Source of the DNA: Erythrobacter aurantius
GTDB taxonomy: Bacteria > Pseudomonadota > Alphaproteobacteria > Sphingomonadales > Sphingomonadaceae
Assembly (NCBI RefSeq): GCF_023823125.1
Contig: NZ_CP090949.1
Coordinates: forward strand, 496,001-560,000
Length of the DNA: 64,000 nucleotides
Direction: 5' to 3'
The notes below the pieces were generated by a model, which was not told where the DNA came from, made no database searches, and saw nothing but the letters and a program-made list of their open reading frames with translations. Position numbers and translations under genes: made by a program. Positions 42,926-53,839 of the stretch are shown here, one piece after another (the stretch's first letter is position 1; the number at the start of each line of letters is the position of its first letter).

Positions 42926-44799
42926 TGGAAACCCTGTTCGGCCATGCCAAGGGGGGTGAAGCCGAGGCGCTGGAATCGAGCGATGATCGTTCGGCTATCG
43001 CCTTGGGCGAATCCGAAGAAGTCCTGCGCGATGATAGCGTTCCGGCATTCCCAGCAGAACCGATCGCAACATCCCGCGCTCTTGCGCTGACCGATGTCAT
43101 CGCACCCCGCACCAAGCCGGGTGAGGCGCTGATCCGGCTGGCCTATCGCATGGGCGTTCCCGGGCATGCATTGGCAGCGCCGTTCCGGCGGCCATCGCCG
43201 ATCCGGGTGCTGGCCACGGTCAACAGCCCGGTCACTGGTGATCGTGCGGCGGGCATCGCCTTGCGCGCCGGGCACTTCCTTGCACATGGGGTGAAACAGC
43301 CGATCGGGCAGCTTGATCTGGAGCCGGGCGCGCGGCTCAGCCCCGGTCTTGAACGGATGGCGCACAGCTTTTCGTGGCTGACCGATCTCGCCGCAAGCGC
43401 GCCGCGTGAGGATTGTCTCCCGATTGCCGAGCGGATCACGGCACGCTGGCTTGATGCCAATCCCCACCCCGGCAAGGGCCCTGCGTGGGATGTGGAGAAC
43501 ACCGGCCTGCGGCTGATGGCCTGGCTGGTGCACGCTCCGCTGGTTCTGGCTGGTCAGGACGGAACGCTCAAGCCACGCTTGCTTGAAGCGATCGAGGAAA
43601 CCGCGCATTGGCTCGATCGCAAGGCGCTGCGCAGCGGCGCGGGGTTGGCACAGGTGGCGGGATGGGTCGCCGTTACCGCTGCGGGCCTGTTGCTGCCCGA
43701 AGGCAGGCCGCGTCGCCTGTATGGCGAAGCCGCATTGATCCGCGCGCTGGGCGAACTGGTGGCGGAAGACGGCGGCACGCTGTCGCGTTGTCCGGCGGCG
43801 CAAATGGACGCAATCCGCATCCTGACTGATCTGATCGCCTGTTATGAGGCGGTGGATCGCGAAGCGCCCGAAGCCCTCTGGGTCATGCGCGAACTGCTGG
43901 TGCCGCCTCTGCTGGCCCTGCGCCATGGCGACGGCGGGCTGGGCAACTGGCAAGGGCAAGGCGCAATCTCGGCCGACCGCGTGGCCGCATTGATCGTCGC
44001 ATCGGGCATTCGTACCCGTCCGCTCAACGATCCGCAGCATTGGGGCTTTCAACGCCTGCGCGGCGGGCAGACCACGGTGCAGTTCGACGCGGGCCCTCCG
44101 CCTCGTGCTCGCCACACTCGTTGTGGCTGCGCCTCGACACTGGCATTCGAGATGTCGGACGGCCCATCGCGCCTGATCGTCAATTGTGGCGGCGCGGCCA
44201 TGGCAGGCGGGCAGGTGCCTTCGCGCATCGGACAGGCTTTGCGGGCAACAGCGGCGCATTCCACTCTCGTTCTGGATGATGCCAACAGCACCGCCGTCCT
44301 GCTCCACGGCAAGCTTGGCCGGGGTGCGGAAACGGTAGAGGTGGAGCGCCGCCTGATCGAACAGAACGGTCGCGAAGCGATGCGGGTTGAAGCCAGCCAC
44401 GATGGCTATGCCGCGCGGTTCGGCCTGACGCATAATCGCATCCTGACACTGCGCAGCGACGGAACCGAACTGGCTGGCGAGGACATCCTCCTTCCCGCCT
44501 CGCGCAAGGGCAAGAGGGGCAAGGTCGGGTTCGCGATCCGGTTCCATCTGGGCCGGGGCGTCGAAGCGCATCTGACCGAGGACAAGCGCGGGGCCAGCCT
44601 GCTGACGCCTGACGGTCGCCTGTGGCAATTCCGCCTGCGCGGCGATGCTGCAGCCGATGCCGAGGTCGTGCTCAGCTGCGAGGACAGCCTGTGGGTAGAC
44701 GGTGACGGACGCCCTCACGCAACCGAACAATTGGTGATAGAGGGGCTGACATCGCGCGGCGGAGGCCAATTCTCCTGGCTCCTCAAGAAAATGGGGTAA
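42922..44799 (+). CDS. heparinase II/III family protein
   Basis: Protein of about 625 residues with an alpha-helical N-terminal toroid (about 90-380) and a C-terminal beta-sandwich (about 400-625) typical of heparinase II/III-like polysaccharide lyases ([54 protein letters not shown]). No export signal is seen at the N-terminus, so the substrate location is unclear. Located between rpe and purH in a common Sphingomonadales order (from memory). ATG 42922 overlaps the rpe stop; 42925 is also possible. Confidence 0.88.
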   Translation: MMETLFGHAKGGEAEALESSDDRSAIALGESEEVLRDDSVPAFPAEPIATSRALALTDVIAPRTKPGEALIRLAYRMGVPGHALAAPFRRPSPIRVLATVNSPVTGDRAAGIALRAGHFLAHGVKQPIGQLDLEPGARLSPGLERMAHSFSWLTDLAASAPREDCLPIAERITARWLDANPHPGKGPAWDVENTGLRLMAWLVHAPLVLAGQDGTLKPRLLEAIEETAHWLDRKALRSGAGLAQVAGWVAVTAAGLLLPEGRPRRLYGEAALIRALGELVAEDGGTLSRCPAAQMDAIRILTDLIACYEAVDREAPEALWVMRELLVPPLLALRHGDGGLGNWQGQGAISADRVAALIVASGIRTRPLNDPQHWGFQRLRGGQTTVQFDAGPPPRARHTRCGCASTLAFEMSDGPSRLIVNCGGAAMAGGQVPSRIGQALRATAAHSTLVLDDANSTAVLLHGKLGRGAETVEVERRLIEQNGREAMRVEASHDGYAARFGLTHNRILTLRSDGTELAGEDILLPASRKGKRGKVGFAIRFHLGRGVEAHLTEDKRGASLLTPDGRLWQFRLRGDAAADAEVVLSCEDSLWVDGDGRPHATEQLVIEGLTSRGGGQFSWLLKKMG

Positions 44800-44807
44800 C
44801 ACCACAA

Positions 44808-46409
44808 ATGACACAGGCGACAATCAAGCGGGCACTGCTTTCGGTGTCCGACAAGACCGGTTTGGCAGAGCTTGGCGCGGCGCTGGCCGCGCGCGGAGTC
44901 GAGCTGGTGAGCACCGGGGGCACGGCGCGCACGCTGCGCGAGGCCGGGCTGGATGTGCGTGACGTGTCCGACCTCACCGGCTTTCCCGAAATGATGGACG
45001 GACGGGTCAAGACCCTGCACCCCAAGGTGCACGGCGGCCTGCTGGCTCTGCGCGACAATAATGAACACGTCGCCGCGATGCAGGCGCATGATATCGGCGC
45101 GATCGATCTGGTGGTGGTGAACCTGTATCCGTTCGAGGCGACCGTTGCCAAAGGTGCCGACCGCGCCGAAGTGATCGAGAATATCGACATCGGCGGGCCT
45201 TCTATGGTGCGATCCGCTGCGAAGAACCACGGGTTCGTCACCATTCTCACCGATCCGGCAGACTATGCCACGCTGGTCGAGGAAATGGACGCGAATGCCG
45301 GTGCAACCACCCAGGCGTTCCGCACCCGCATGGCGGGCAAGGCCTATGCCCGCACCGCCGCCTATGACGCTGCCATCGCCAGCTGGTTCGCCTTCTCGCC
45401 CGCCGCGAGTGACGAGCCGACGCTGTTTCCCGACACCTTGCCGCTCGCCTTCAAGCGCGCCGACACGCTGCGCTATGGCGAAAACCCGCATCAAGCGGCC
45501 GCGATCTACGTTCCGCAAGCGGTTGGCACGGCCGGTGTGCCGCAGGCCCAGCAGCTTCAAGGCAAGGAATTGTCCTACAACAACCTCAACGATGCCGATG
45601 CGGCGCTTGAACTGGCGGCGGAGTTTGCCGGGCAGGATCCGGCGGTTGTCATCGTCAAGCACGCCAATCCTTGCGGCGTGGCGCAAGGCGGATCGCTGCT
45701 CGACGCGTGGAACGATGCGCTGCAATGCGACAGCGTTTCGGCCTTTGGCGGTATCGTCGCGGTCAACACCGAACTTGATGGCGACACCGCAGAGGCCATC
45801 GCCAGCATCTTCACCGAAGTCGTGATCGCCCCCAGCGTCAGTGCCGAGGCGCGCGAAATCTTTGCGAGGAAAAAGAACCTGCGCTTGCTCGAATGCGGCG
45901 CGCTGCCCAATGCGCGGCGTCCGGGACTGGCGCTCAAGACGATAGCGGGCGGCGTGCTGATCCAGTCGCGCGACAATGGCGCGGTTGCCGAGGCGGATCT
46001 GAAGGTCGTCACCAAGCGTGAGCCGACCGAGCAGGAGCTGAAGGACTGCCTGTTCGCATGGACCGTCGCCCGCCACGTCAAATCGAACGCGATCGTCTAC
46101 GCCAAGGACGGAGCGACCGCGGGGATTGGCGCAGGCCAGATGAACCGCCGCGATTCCGCGCGCATCGCTGCGATCAAGGCGCGCGAGGCGGCTGAAACCT
46201 ATGGCTGGGATGTGCCCCGGACACAGGGCAGCGCGGTTGCATCGGATGCGTTCTTCCCCTTTGCCGACGGCCTGATCGCCGCAGCCGAGGCGGGCGCTAC
46301 CGCGGTGATCCAGCCGGGCGGCTCGATCCGCGATGACGAAGTGATCGCCGCAGCGGACGAGGCTGGCCTTGCGATGGTGTTCACGGGGATGCGCCACTTC
46401 CGGCATTGA
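44808..46409 (+). CDS. purH: bifunctional AICAR formyltransferase / IMP cyclohydrolase
   Basis: Catalyses the last two steps of IMP synthesis. The 533-residue length is normal. The N-terminal IMP cyclohydrolase domain has [29 protein letters not shown] and [19 protein letters not shown]. The transformylase domain has [40 protein letters not shown] and [11 protein letters not shown], ending [20 protein letters not shown]. It starts eight bases after the heparinase stop. Confidence 0.98.
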   Translation: MTQATIKRALLSVSDKTGLAELGAALAARGVELVSTGGTARTLREAGLDVRDVSDLTGFPEMMDGRVKTLHPKVHGGLLALRDNNEHVAAMQAHDIGAIDLVVVNLYPFEATVAKGADRAEVIENIDIGGPSMVRSAAKNHGFVTILTDPADYATLVEEMDANAGATTQAFRTRMAGKAYARTAAYDAAIASWFAFSPAASDEPTLFPDTLPLAFKRADTLRYGENPHQAAAIYVPQAVGTAGVPQAQQLQGKELSYNNLNDADAALELAAEFAGQDPAVVIVKHANPCGVAQGGSLLDAWNDALQCDSVSAFGGIVAVNTELDGDTAEAIASIFTEVVIAPSVSAEAREIFARKKNLRLLECGALPNARRPGLALKTIAGGVLIQSRDNGAVAEADLKVVTKREPTEQELKDCLFAWTVARHVKSNAIVYAKDGATAGIGAGQMNRRDSARIAAIKAREAAETYGWDVPRTQGSAVASDAFFPFADGLIAAAEAGATAVIQPGGSIRDDEVIAAADEAGLAMVFTGMRHFRH

Positions 46410-46572
46410 TCGCGCGGCCTGACCCGCTCTCGCGCATCTTTTGGCGCCGGTGGACGTAACTGAATCGGTAAAAGTAACGAACTGTCGCAAGACAGGGCTG
46501 TTCATTGTGGCGCAATCGCGCCGCTTTTAACCGCCGTTGCAGCCCCGAAGAAATCACCGCCGCGAGAGCGCC

Positions 46573-46764
46573 ATGAACCTTTTGTCCTCTGACCTGTTTC
46601 GCAATTTCGGCATCGGCTTTGTCGCCGGCTCGCTCATCGTAGCGGTGGCCACAATCGACCAGTGGGGCGGCAATATCGAAACGCCCGCCCGTGCGGCCCA
46701 GCCGCTTGAGGCGCCGCAGCCGTCGCCCGAATTCCAGATCGCACCCCTTGAGGTGGCGCAATGA
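46573..46764 (+). CDS. small single-pass membrane protein
   Basis: Protein of 63 residues with one hydrophobic stretch (IGFVAGSLIVAVATI, residues 11-25) and a Pro/Ala/Glu-rich tail. Not recognised. The ATG at 46573 is chosen since the open frame upstream lacks features. Its stop overlaps the msrA start by four bases, so it is probably coupled to that gene. Confidence 0.65.
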   Translation: MNLLSSDLFRNFGIGFVAGSLIVAVATIDQWGGNIETPARAAQPLEAPQPSPEFQIAPLEVAQ

Positions 46765-47453
46765 AGTTGGCCCTTCCCTTCGCCGCAGCGGCGCTGGCTG
46801 CCGCGGGCTTCGCATTCACCTCGCTGCCCTCGCCCGCGCTGGCGCTGGAAAAGCCGGTCAATGCTCCGGCTGCGCAGCGCACCGCAAGGGAGGGCGCCGG
46901 GTTGAAGACGGCGATTTTCGCCGGCGGTTGTTTCTGGGGCGTCGAAGGCGTGTTCAGCCATGTGAAGGGTGTGAAGTCCGCCGTATCGGGATATCACGGC
47001 GGCTCTGCCGCGACCGCCAGCTACAACCGCATCATCGCCGGCGGAACGGCCCATGCGGAATCGGTGCAAATGACATACGATCCTTACGTCATCCGCTATG
47101 ACGAACTGCTGCGCATTTTCTTTTCGGTGGTTGCCGACCCGACCCTGCGCAACCGTCAGGGGCCGGATGTAGGCACCCATTACCGCAGCGCGATTATCCC
47201 AACCAGCGCCGAACAGCGCGCCGTGGCCGAAGCCTATCTGGCACAGATGGAGCGTTCAGGCATCTGGGATAAACCGATAGTGACCCGGATCGAGGCGCAG
47301 CGCACTTTCTATCCGGCGGAGCGCTATCATCAGGATTTCATGGCCAAAAATCCGAGCCACGGGTACATCCTGCGCTGGGACAAGCCCAAGGTTGACGCGC
47401 TGAAAGTCATGTTCCCGGCAGACTTCCGGCCCGAGTTTCTGCGCGACGGCTGA
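46761..47453 (+). CDS. msrA: peptide-methionine (S)-S-oxide reductase, exported
   Basis: Repairs oxidised methionine. The catalytic core is complete: GGCFWGVEGVF with nucleophile Cys57, GGTAHAESVQMTYDP, and GPDVGTHYRSAI. A signal peptide (LPFAAAALAAAGFAFTSLPSPALA) precedes the domain, so the enzyme acts in the periplasm, unlike the usual cytoplasmic MsrA. Total length 230 residues. Coupled to the small membrane protein gene upstream. Confidence 0.93.
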   Translation: MKLALPFAAAALAAAGFAFTSLPSPALALEKPVNAPAAQRTAREGAGLKTAIFAGGCFWGVEGVFSHVKGVKSAVSGYHGGSAATASYNRIIAGGTAHAESVQMTYDPYVIRYDELLRIFFSVVADPTLRNRQGPDVGTHYRSAIIPTSAEQRAVAEAYLAQMERSGIWDKPIVTRIEAQRTFYPAERYHQDFMAKNPSHGYILRWDKPKVDALKVMFPADFRPEFLRDG

Positions 47454-47503
47454 GCGGGCCTGAGCGTCTGGCGTTCCGCGCCACTGCCGCTTATATTGGC
47501 CGC

Positions 47504-47971
47504 ATGGCGACACATCATCATCACGCTCATGAAGAGCACAGCGGAGCCGAACTGATCGCTGCGGCGCGCGACGCACTGATTGCCTCCGGCGAACAATGGA
47601 CGAGCATGCGCGAGGCGGTGTTTGCCGAACTGGCAAAGCACGAACGGCCGGTTTCGGCCTATGACATCGCCGATAATCTTTCCGCCCAGCGCGGCAAGCG
47701 CGTCGCGCCCAACAGCATCTACCGTATCCTAGACCTGTTCGTGGCGAACAATCTTTCGATGCGGGTCGAAAGCGCGAATGCCTATCTCGCCAATTCGCAC
47801 CCTGGTTGCGAACATGACTGCATATTCCTCGTCTGTGACGAATGCGGCGAAGCCAAGCATGTCGATGACGAAACCGTCAGCAAGACGATCCGGGCGCTTG
47901 CCGCTTCCAAGGGGTTCAAGCCTGAACGCCCGGTGCTGGAAATTCGCGGTCTCTGCGAAACCTGCGCCTGA
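47504..47971 (+). CDS. Fur-family regulator, Zur-like
   Basis: Metal-sensing transcription factor of 155 residues. It begins with a His-rich stretch (ATHHHHAHEEH), then a winged helix (TSMREAVFAELAKHERPVSA, NSIYRILDLFVANNL). The C-terminal dimer domain contains HPGCEHDCIFLVCDECGEAKHVDD and RGLCETCA, giving two CxxC pairs for structural zinc. This favours Zur over Fur, but the metal is not proven. No target operator was identified here. Confidence 0.85.
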   Translation: MATHHHHAHEEHSGAELIAAARDALIASGEQWTSMREAVFAELAKHERPVSAYDIADNLSAQRGKRVAPNSIYRILDLFVANNLSMRVESANAYLANSHPGCEHDCIFLVCDECGEAKHVDDETVSKTIRALAASKGFKPERPVLEIRGLCETCA

Positions 47972-48073
47972 CGCGACTTCCCCTCCATTATTCCAATCCA
48001 TTCCGAGAGCCGCGTTTCGGCGCGGTTCAAGGGTTTATCGACACTGCCTTCGCAAAGGTGTAGGCCTGACATT

Positions 48074-50011
48074 ATGAATCGACCGCCTGAAACTCCATTG
48101 CTCGATCAGGTCCCGACACCTGAAGAGCTCCGCAAGCTGAAACCGGAACAGCTGCGCCAATTGTCCGACGAACTGCGCGCCGAAATGCTCGACGCGGTCA
48201 GCACCTCTGGCGGCCACCTTGGCTCCGGCCTTGGCGTCGTCGAGTTGACGGTTGCGATCCACTATGTCTTCAACACGCCGGACGACAAGCTGGTGTGGGA
48301 CGTGGGCCACCAATGCTACCCGCACAAGATCATCACCGGACGTCGTGATCGTATCCGCACGCTGCGCCAGGGCGGGGGCCTTTCGGGCTTCACCAAGCGT
48401 GCTGAAAGCGAATACGATCCGTTCGGTGCGGCGCACTCGTCCACTTCGATCTCGGCTGCGCTCGGCTTTGCCATAGCCAACAAGCTGAACAACAAGCCCG
48501 GTCGCGGGATCGCCGTGATCGGCGACGGCGCGATGAGCGCCGGCATGGCCTATGAAGCGATGAACAATGCGGCGGCTGCCGGTAATCGCCTCGTCGTGAT
48601 CCTGAACGATAACGATATGTCGATTGCTCCGCCGGTGGGCGGGCTGTCCGCCTATCTCGCCCGGATGGTGTCCTCCAGCGAATATCTTGGCCTGCGCAGC
48701 CTCGCTTCGCGTGCGGTCAAGAAAATGAGCCGCCGCATGCACGAAGGGCTGCGCCGGGCCGAGGAATATTCGCGCGGCATGGTGACGGGCGGAACCCTGT
48801 TCGAGGAACTCGGCTTCTACTACGTCGGGCCGATCGACGGGCACAATCTCGATCACCTTATCCCGGTGCTTGAGAATGTGCGCGACACTTCCGAAGGGCC
48901 GGTGCTGATCCACGTTGTCACGACCAAGGGCAAGGGCTACAAGTTCGCCGAGGAAAGCGCCGACAAATATCACGGCGTGCCCAAATTTGACGTGATCACC
49001 GGCGAAAAGAAGAAGAGCGCCGACGGTCCGCCCGCCTATCAGAACGTGTTTGGCGACACTCTGGCCGATCTGGCAGACACCGACAGCCGCATTTGCGCGA
49101 TCACGGCGGCCATGCCGTCTGGCACGGGCGTTGATCGCTTTGCCAAGCGCCACCCGGATCGCAGCTTCGACGTCGGCATCGCCGAGCAGCACGGGGTAAC
49201 CTTTGCCGCCGGACTTGCGGCGCAAGGCATGCGACCGTTCGCCGCGATCTATTCGACTTTCCTGCAGCGCGCCTACGATCAGGTCGTGCACGATGTCGCG
49301 ATTCAGAACCTGCCGGTCCGTTTCGCGATTGACCGTGCCGGATTGGTCGGTGCGGACGGCTGCACCCATGCCGGATCGTTCGACATCACCTATCTGGCGA
49401 CGCTGCCCAACATGGTAGTGATGGCCGCCGCTGATGAAGCGGAACTGGTCCACATGACCTACACCGCAGCCGAATATGACGAAGGCCCGATCGCCTTCCG
49501 CTATCCGCGCGGCAACGGCGTCGGCGTGCCGCTGCCCGAAGTCCCGCAAAAGCTCGAAATCGGCAAAGGCCGCATCGTGCGCGAGGGTAGCAAGGTGGCG
49601 ATCCTTTCGCTGGGCGCGCGGCTTGAGGAAGCGAAGAAGGCTGCCGACACGCTGGAAGCCAAGGGCCTGTCAACAACCGTTGCCGACCTGCGCTTTGCCA
49701 AGCCGCTCGACACCGACATGATCGCGCGCCTGATGCGCACGCATGATGTCGTGGTGACAGTCGAAGAAGGCGCCATCGGCGGTCTTGGCGCGCATGTGCT
49801 GACCTTCGCCACCGACGAAGGCCTGACCGACAACGGCCTGAAGGTGCGCACCATGCGCCTGCCCGACGTGTTCCAGGATCAGGATTCACCGGAAAAGCAG
49901 TATGAAGAGGCTGGTCTTACGGCCCCTCATATCGTCGAGACGGTGCTGAAGGCGCTCAAACACAATTCAACCGGTGTCGACACCGACGGGGTTGAAGAAG
50001 CACGAGCCTGA
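48074..50011 (+). CDS. dxs: 1-deoxy-D-xylulose-5-phosphate synthase
   Basis: First enzyme of the MEP isoprenoid pathway: condenses pyruvate and glyceraldehyde 3-phosphate with thiamine diphosphate. The 645 residues show the N-terminal [20 protein letters not shown], the ThDP motif [17 protein letters not shown] with [15 protein letters not shown], and the transketolase-like middle domain ([41 protein letters not shown]). Supplies precursors for carotenoids, quinones and undecaprenol. It stands alone between the Fur-type gene and a convergent MlaA-type gene. Confidence 0.98.
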   Translation: MNRPPETPLLDQVPTPEELRKLKPEQLRQLSDELRAEMLDAVSTSGGHLGSGLGVVELTVAIHYVFNTPDDKLVWDVGHQCYPHKIITGRRDRIRTLRQGGGLSGFTKRAESEYDPFGAAHSSTSISAALGFAIANKLNNKPGRGIAVIGDGAMSAGMAYEAMNNAAAAGNRLVVILNDNDMSIAPPVGGLSAYLARMVSSSEYLGLRSLASRAVKKMSRRMHEGLRRAEEYSRGMVTGGTLFEELGFYYVGPIDGHNLDHLIPVLENVRDTSEGPVLIHVVTTKGKGYKFAEESADKYHGVPKFDVITGEKKKSADGPPAYQNVFGDTLADLADTDSRICAITAAMPSGTGVDRFAKRHPDRSFDVGIAEQHGVTFAAGLAAQGMRPFAAIYSTFLQRAYDQVVHDVAIQNLPVRFAIDRAGLVGADGCTHAGSFDITYLATLPNMVVMAAADEAELVHMTYTAAEYDEGPIAFRYPRGNGVGVPLPEVPQKLEIGKGRIVREGSKVAILSLGARLEEAKKAADTLEAKGLSTTVADLRFAKPLDTDMIARLMRTHDVVVTVEEGAIGGLGAHVLTFATDEGLTDNGLKVRTMRLPDVFQDQDSPEKQYEEAGLTAPHIVETVLKALKHNSTGVDTDGVEEARA

Positions 50012-50040
50012 CACGCGCTCGCGGCATATGCCAGCACGCC

Positions 50041-51132
50041 TCAGCGCGAAGTTGGCTGGGTGATCGTGATGTCCGTAACGGTGGTGCCGACCGTGTCCTC
50101 GTATGAAATCGAGGGCGCGGGCACCTGCGCATCGGCATCATCGTTGAGAAGATCGTCAGTCCCTTCGATCTCGCGCAGGATCGTTGGTGGCTCGGGCGGT
50201 TCTTCTCCTCTGAGCAAGGCAATCTCCCGCTCGCGCCGGTAAAGATAGGTGTCGCGCCGTGCGGCATAGGGATCAACCGTCTCCCCGATCCGTTCCAGCT
50301 CGGCATCGACTTCGAGCCGGGTATCGAGATTGCTGATGACGAAATAGGGCGCGGCATAGGCGGGCGTGTTGAACGGCCGCCCAACTGCCACCGGCAGCAC
50401 GAATTGATCGAGCGTGTCCCCGAACAGGTCGCGCACGCTCGTCGCGCCCGCGATCGGCAAATAGAGATAGGCGCCGCTGTCGACCCCGTAGTAGCCGAGC
50501 GTGTTGGCAAAGCCGTTGCGGCGATAGGGCAGCCCGATGCCGGGTTTCTCTGCAACGTCGATCAAACCGCCCAGCCCGAGCGTGGAATTGATCGCGAAGC
50601 GGCCGAGCGTCTCGAAGGCCTTGCCCACTTTCAATTGCAGCAGGAAGTTCAGGAAATTCGCCGGCTCACGAAGGTTGCGCACGACATTGCCGAGCCCGTC
50701 CCGCAAGGGATCGGGCAGACCGTCGCGGTAGGCATAGGCTACCGGCTCGACAAAGGTCTGATCGAGATTCTGGGTGAGCCGATAGCTGGTTTCGTTGAAG
50801 GCCCCGATCGGGTCTGCATCGACGGGCCCATATTCGCCTTGGACAACGATTTCGTTCTCGGCCTCGGTTGCCGGCTCCCCGGTCCCCGGTTGATCTTCGG
50901 GCGGGGTTGACCCGCTGTCCTGCGCAAGTGCCAGCGACCAGCCGATCGGCAAAACCTCCGCCTCGCTACCCGGCAGGCTTCGCACCACAGCCACGGTAGT
51001 TGGCACAAGAGCGGCTTCAGACGCGGCCAATGGCGCATTTCCCAGCAACATGGGCGATGTCATCAGCAACAATGATGCATTCGGCATTGCCCATCTCCTG
51101 CCAGCGAAGGCGTGTCCCGATTTCATCGCCAC
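50041..51132 (-). CDS. MlaA/VacJ-family protein
   Basis: Outer-membrane lipid-asymmetry protein family, 363 residues. Core blocks are FNETSYRLTQNLDQTFVEPVAYAY, VRNLREPANFLNFLLQLK, FAINSTLGLGGLIDVAEKPGI, NTLGYYGVDSGAYLYLPIAGATSVRDLFGD and ETVDPYAARRDTYLYRR. The N-terminus has a hydrophobic leader but no clear lipobox, although family members are usually lipoproteins. A Glu/Pro-rich insertion (about 55-95) precedes the core. In-frame ATGs at 51126 and 51087 are alternative starts. Confidence 0.88.
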   Translation of the reverse strand: MAMKSGHAFAGRRWAMPNASLLLMTSPMLLGNAPLAASEAALVPTTVAVVRSLPGSEAEVLPIGWSLALAQDSGSTPPEDQPGTGEPATEAENEIVVQGEYGPVDADPIGAFNETSYRLTQNLDQTFVEPVAYAYRDGLPDPLRDGLGNVVRNLREPANFLNFLLQLKVGKAFETLGRFAINSTLGLGGLIDVAEKPGIGLPYRRNGFANTLGYYGVDSGAYLYLPIAGATSVRDLFGDTLDQFVLPVAVGRPFNTPAYAAPYFVISNLDTRLEVDAELERIGETVDPYAARRDTYLYRREREIALLRGEEPPEPPTILREIEGTDDLLNDDADAQVPAPSISYEDTVGTTVTDITITQPTSR

Positions 51133-51316
51133 CGGTGCGAGCCGTTTTCGGTCACATAGGAACGCAAGCGGCCCAATCAGTGATCCATGCGCCCATGCGT
51201 GTCATATTCCTGTTGGATAGCGCCGTGCGATGAACAGAAATTGACCGGTGCTCGCAGTATTCGCTCTGCCATGCATCGCGGTTACAATTGCGCTCTGCCG
51301 CAAACGTCCGGCTTGC

Positions 51317-51991
51317 TCAAAACCAGCGCCAGATCCCGGCGGGAATTCCGCCTAGCGGCATGTGCAGCCAGCTGAAGAAGATGAACAGGATCAGCCCGAC
51401 CGCCCAGGGCATGGCCCCCACACCGGGCAACGCCCCCCATCGCGGCCAGTAGCTCGTCCGGCTTTCCCAGACCTGCCAGGCGTCGCCCATCAGCGCTTCC
51501 TTCTTGCGATCCTGCAGCCTTGCCCCGACCAGTGCGAGAATACCCATGGCCAGCGCGGTCACCGTGGTGCGCAGGCTCCAGAACAACACGATGTGCGAAA
51601 GCGCCCACAGGCCGATGCCCCACATCATCGGATGGCGGGTGACCTTGAACACGCCTTTGGGTTCGGCGCGGGCCTGATCCTCCGCCTGAGGCGTGGGCAG
51701 GGCCGGGTTGCCCATCAGCGAGCCTGCCAACAGAACCAGCGCCGGAAGTGTCAGAATGGTGGCAATGATCCATCCGATGTCGCCGCTGCCTTGCAAATCG
51801 GCGGGCGGAGCGGCCTTGAAGGCGAAATAGACCCAGCCCAGCGTCGCAAAGCTGACCAGCGAATAGACGATCTGGAACAGCATCGGTCCAAGCGCCTTTA
51901 CCATCGGCGCGCGAAGCGGATGCGACATGGCGAAATGTGTGCCGACGAAGGCAATATTGGCCGCGATTAGTGCGATGATCGTCCCGTGCAT
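51317..51991 (-). CDS. NnrU family membrane protein
   Basis: Polytopic membrane protein of 224 residues with six or so helices. The beginning HGTIIALIAANIAFVGTHFAMSHPLR and FKVTRHPMMWGIGLWALSHI are typical of NnrU, whose founding members are linked to nitric oxide and nitrite metabolism. It may act in haem or respiratory function; the role here is inferred only from the family. It lies 40 bases after the FKBP gene on the same strand. Confidence 0.88.
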   Translation of the reverse strand: MHGTIIALIAANIAFVGTHFAMSHPLRAPMVKALGPMLFQIVYSLVSFATLGWVYFAFKAAPPADLQGSGDIGWIIATILTLPALVLLAGSLMGNPALPTPQAEDQARAEPKGVFKVTRHPMMWGIGLWALSHIVLFWSLRTTVTALAMGILALVGARLQDRKKEALMGDAWQVWESRTSYWPRWGALPGVGAMPWAVGLILFIFFSWLHMPLGGIPAGIWRWF

Positions 51992-52031
51992 GGCTCACCT
52001 CATCCCTTTGATGCCGAGCATGGACCAATCG

Positions 52032-52529
52032 CTATCGCCCGGCAATATCCAGCAATTGCACCTTGAACAGCAGTGTTGCCCCGCCTGGTATCGTCCTGCG
52101 CCCCCTTGGCCCATAGGCAAGGCTGGCAGGAGCGGCGATCTCGATCGTCTCACCGACCGCCATCTGCGGGATTGCCAGCTTCCACGCCGGGATCAGTCCG
52201 CTCAGCGGGAATGTCGCGGGCGTTCCCCGGTCGAACGAACTGTCGAATGTCGTGCCGTCGATGAAGGTGCCGGCATAATGCACCGTTACCGTGTCCTCGA
52301 CAGTCGGCTTCGCACCCGTTCCGCGATATTCGACATAGCGCCAGCGCAGGCCGCCATCCATCGTGTACCAGCCATCGCTCGCCATCAGGCCCGACAGATA
52401 GGCCTGCTGGGCGTTGTGATAGGCCAGTTCGGCAGCTTCGGCATCTGGATCGGCCTGCTCTTCGGCCAGAACCGGCGAAGCGCAAGCAAGTCCCAGCGCC
52501 AGCGCCGGGAGCGTCAATACTCCCCTCAC
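52032..52529 (-). CDS. FKBP-type peptidyl-prolyl isomerase
   Basis: Exported prolyl isomerase of 165 residues. Signal peptide (LTLPALALGLACASPVLAEE), a short helical region, then the FKBP domain (about 65-165): DTVTVHYAGTFIDGTTFDSSFDRG, FPLSGLIPAWKLAIPQMAVGE and LAYGPRGRRTIPGGATLLFKVQLLDI. Folding helper in the periplasm. It overlaps the upstream amidohydrolase gene by four bases. Confidence 0.92.
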   Translation of the reverse strand: MRGVLTLPALALGLACASPVLAEEQADPDAEAAELAYHNAQQAYLSGLMASDGWYTMDGGLRWRYVEYRGTGAKPTVEDTVTVHYAGTFIDGTTFDSSFDRGTPATFPLSGLIPAWKLAIPQMAVGETIEIAAPASLAYGPRGRRTIPGGATLLFKVQLLDIAGR

Positions 52530-53839
52530 CAGTCGTAGGCCTTTGGCAGGTCGCTTTCGTCGAGGTCGAGATAGCGTTGGCGCAACCGGCTCTGGTGGTT
52601 TTCAAGCGATTGCTCGACGCCGCCGATGAAGACCTTTGTCGGCACCGAACGAACCTCCAGCGGATCGCCATCCCACATCACCACATCGCCCAGCGCGCCG
52701 GGCTTCAGCACGCCTGCCGTGCCATCATAGCCGTTGATTGCCGCCGGGATCGAGCTGATCGCGGCGAAAGCCTGACCCCAGCTGAGGCCCGCTGCGCCCG
52801 GGATCTTGCCCAGCGCGACGAGGTTGCCGGCGGCCTGCGGCATGTTGCGCGGATTGGTGCCGGAACTGGCGCTGATCGCGACCTTCACCCCGGCGCGCAT
52901 CATGCGGCCGATATTGCTCTGGGTTGCGGCCAGAACCTCGAAGGTTTCAGGCAGGTCGTCGAGCGCGTCGGCGATCACCGGAACACCCGCAGCGGCGATA
53001 GCATCCGCCACCAGCCAGCCTTCACCCGCGCCCACCAGCACCATGTCTAGCCGTGGGAATTCACCCTTGAGCGCAAGCGCAGCGCGAATGTCCGCAGCCC
53101 GGTCAACCGCGACATACAGCTTTTGCGTCCCGTTCAGCACGGGGATCAGCGCCTCTGCATCGAACCGGCCGAGGAACAGATCGTCATCCTTGGCGATCTC
53201 GGAAATCTGGGGCGTGCCGGTCGAGCCGCGCAAACCCTGCGCTTCCTTGAGCGCGTTGCGGAACAGGACGAAGGCCGAAGCGCGGCTGCCGCCCGAAAGG
53301 CTCGCCCCGCGTTCGCCCAGCGCGACCATCTGGAACGCGCGCGATTTCATGATCGGGTTGGCATCACCATCCAGATCGATGATCGCGCCATGCCCGCCAA
53401 AGATCGAGCCCGAAGGCATGGTGGTGGTCGCCGCGCGGGTAATCCCTCCTGCCCGGCTGACAAGGATGTGCTGCGAGGTCGGGTTGACGATCGGCGCCAC
53501 GTCCAGAGCCGCGCTGAACGGTGCGCCGCCCGCGCTGATATCGTTGGATTCGCTCACCGCGCCGACATCCGACAGGCCGAGCGTGGTGACGGCGGCAAAC
53601 AGGCCGGGCGTGACCCAGGCATCATTCGCGTCGATCACCTGATCGGTATCAATGGTCCGCCCGTCGGGTGCTCCGGCGTAGGCAACCTTGCCGCCTTCGA
53701 CGATGACGACGCCGTCCCTGATCGGTTCGCTGCCGTCACCGATTGCGACGGTCGCGTTGACGATCACGAAGTCCTGAGCCGCAGCGGGCGTGGCGGCAAG
53801 AGCGATGGCCGAAGCGGCAAGTGCGAGGAAGTGCTTCAT
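52526..53839 (-). CDS. amidohydrolase family protein (exported)
   Basis: Exported metal-dependent hydrolase family member of 437 residues with signal peptide (LALAASAIALAATPAAAQ). Shows the imidazolonepropionase-like frame: VIDANDAWVTPGLFAAVTTLG, and the C-terminal GTAGVLKPGALGDVVMWDGDPLEV. The usual first HxH after TPGL is replaced by AAV, so metal binding at that site is probably lost. Coupled by overlaps to a full-length homologue upstream and to the FKBP gene downstream. Confidence 0.85.
   Translation of the reverse strand: MKHFLALAASAIALAATPAAAQDFVIVNATVAIGDGSEPIRDGVVIVEGGKVAYAGAPDGRTIDTDQVIDANDAWVTPGLFAAVTTLGLSDVGAVSESNDISAGGAPFSAALDVAPIVNPTSQHILVSRAGGITRAATTTMPSGSIFGGHGAIIDLDGDANPIMKSRAFQMVALGERGASLSGGSRASAFVLFRNALKEAQGLRGSTGTPQISEIAKDDDLFLGRFDAEALIPVLNGTQKLYVAVDRAADIRAALALKGEFPRLDMVLVGAGEGWLVADAIAAAGVPVIADALDDLPETFEVLAATQSNIGRMMRAGVKVAISASSGTNPRNMPQAAGNLVALGKIPGAAGLSWGQAFAAISSIPAAINGYDGTAGVLKPGALGDVVMWDGDPLEVRSVPTKVFIGGVEQSLENHQSRLRQRYLDLDESDLPKAYDW

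Noticed and set aside
42886-44823. Long minus-strand open frame opposite the heparinase gene (645 codons)
   Set aside because: Mirror frame of a GC-rich gene, with Arg/Pro/His-rich composition and no domain. The same holds for the long frames at 44715-46505, 48035-49549, 18146-19609 and 36091-37077.
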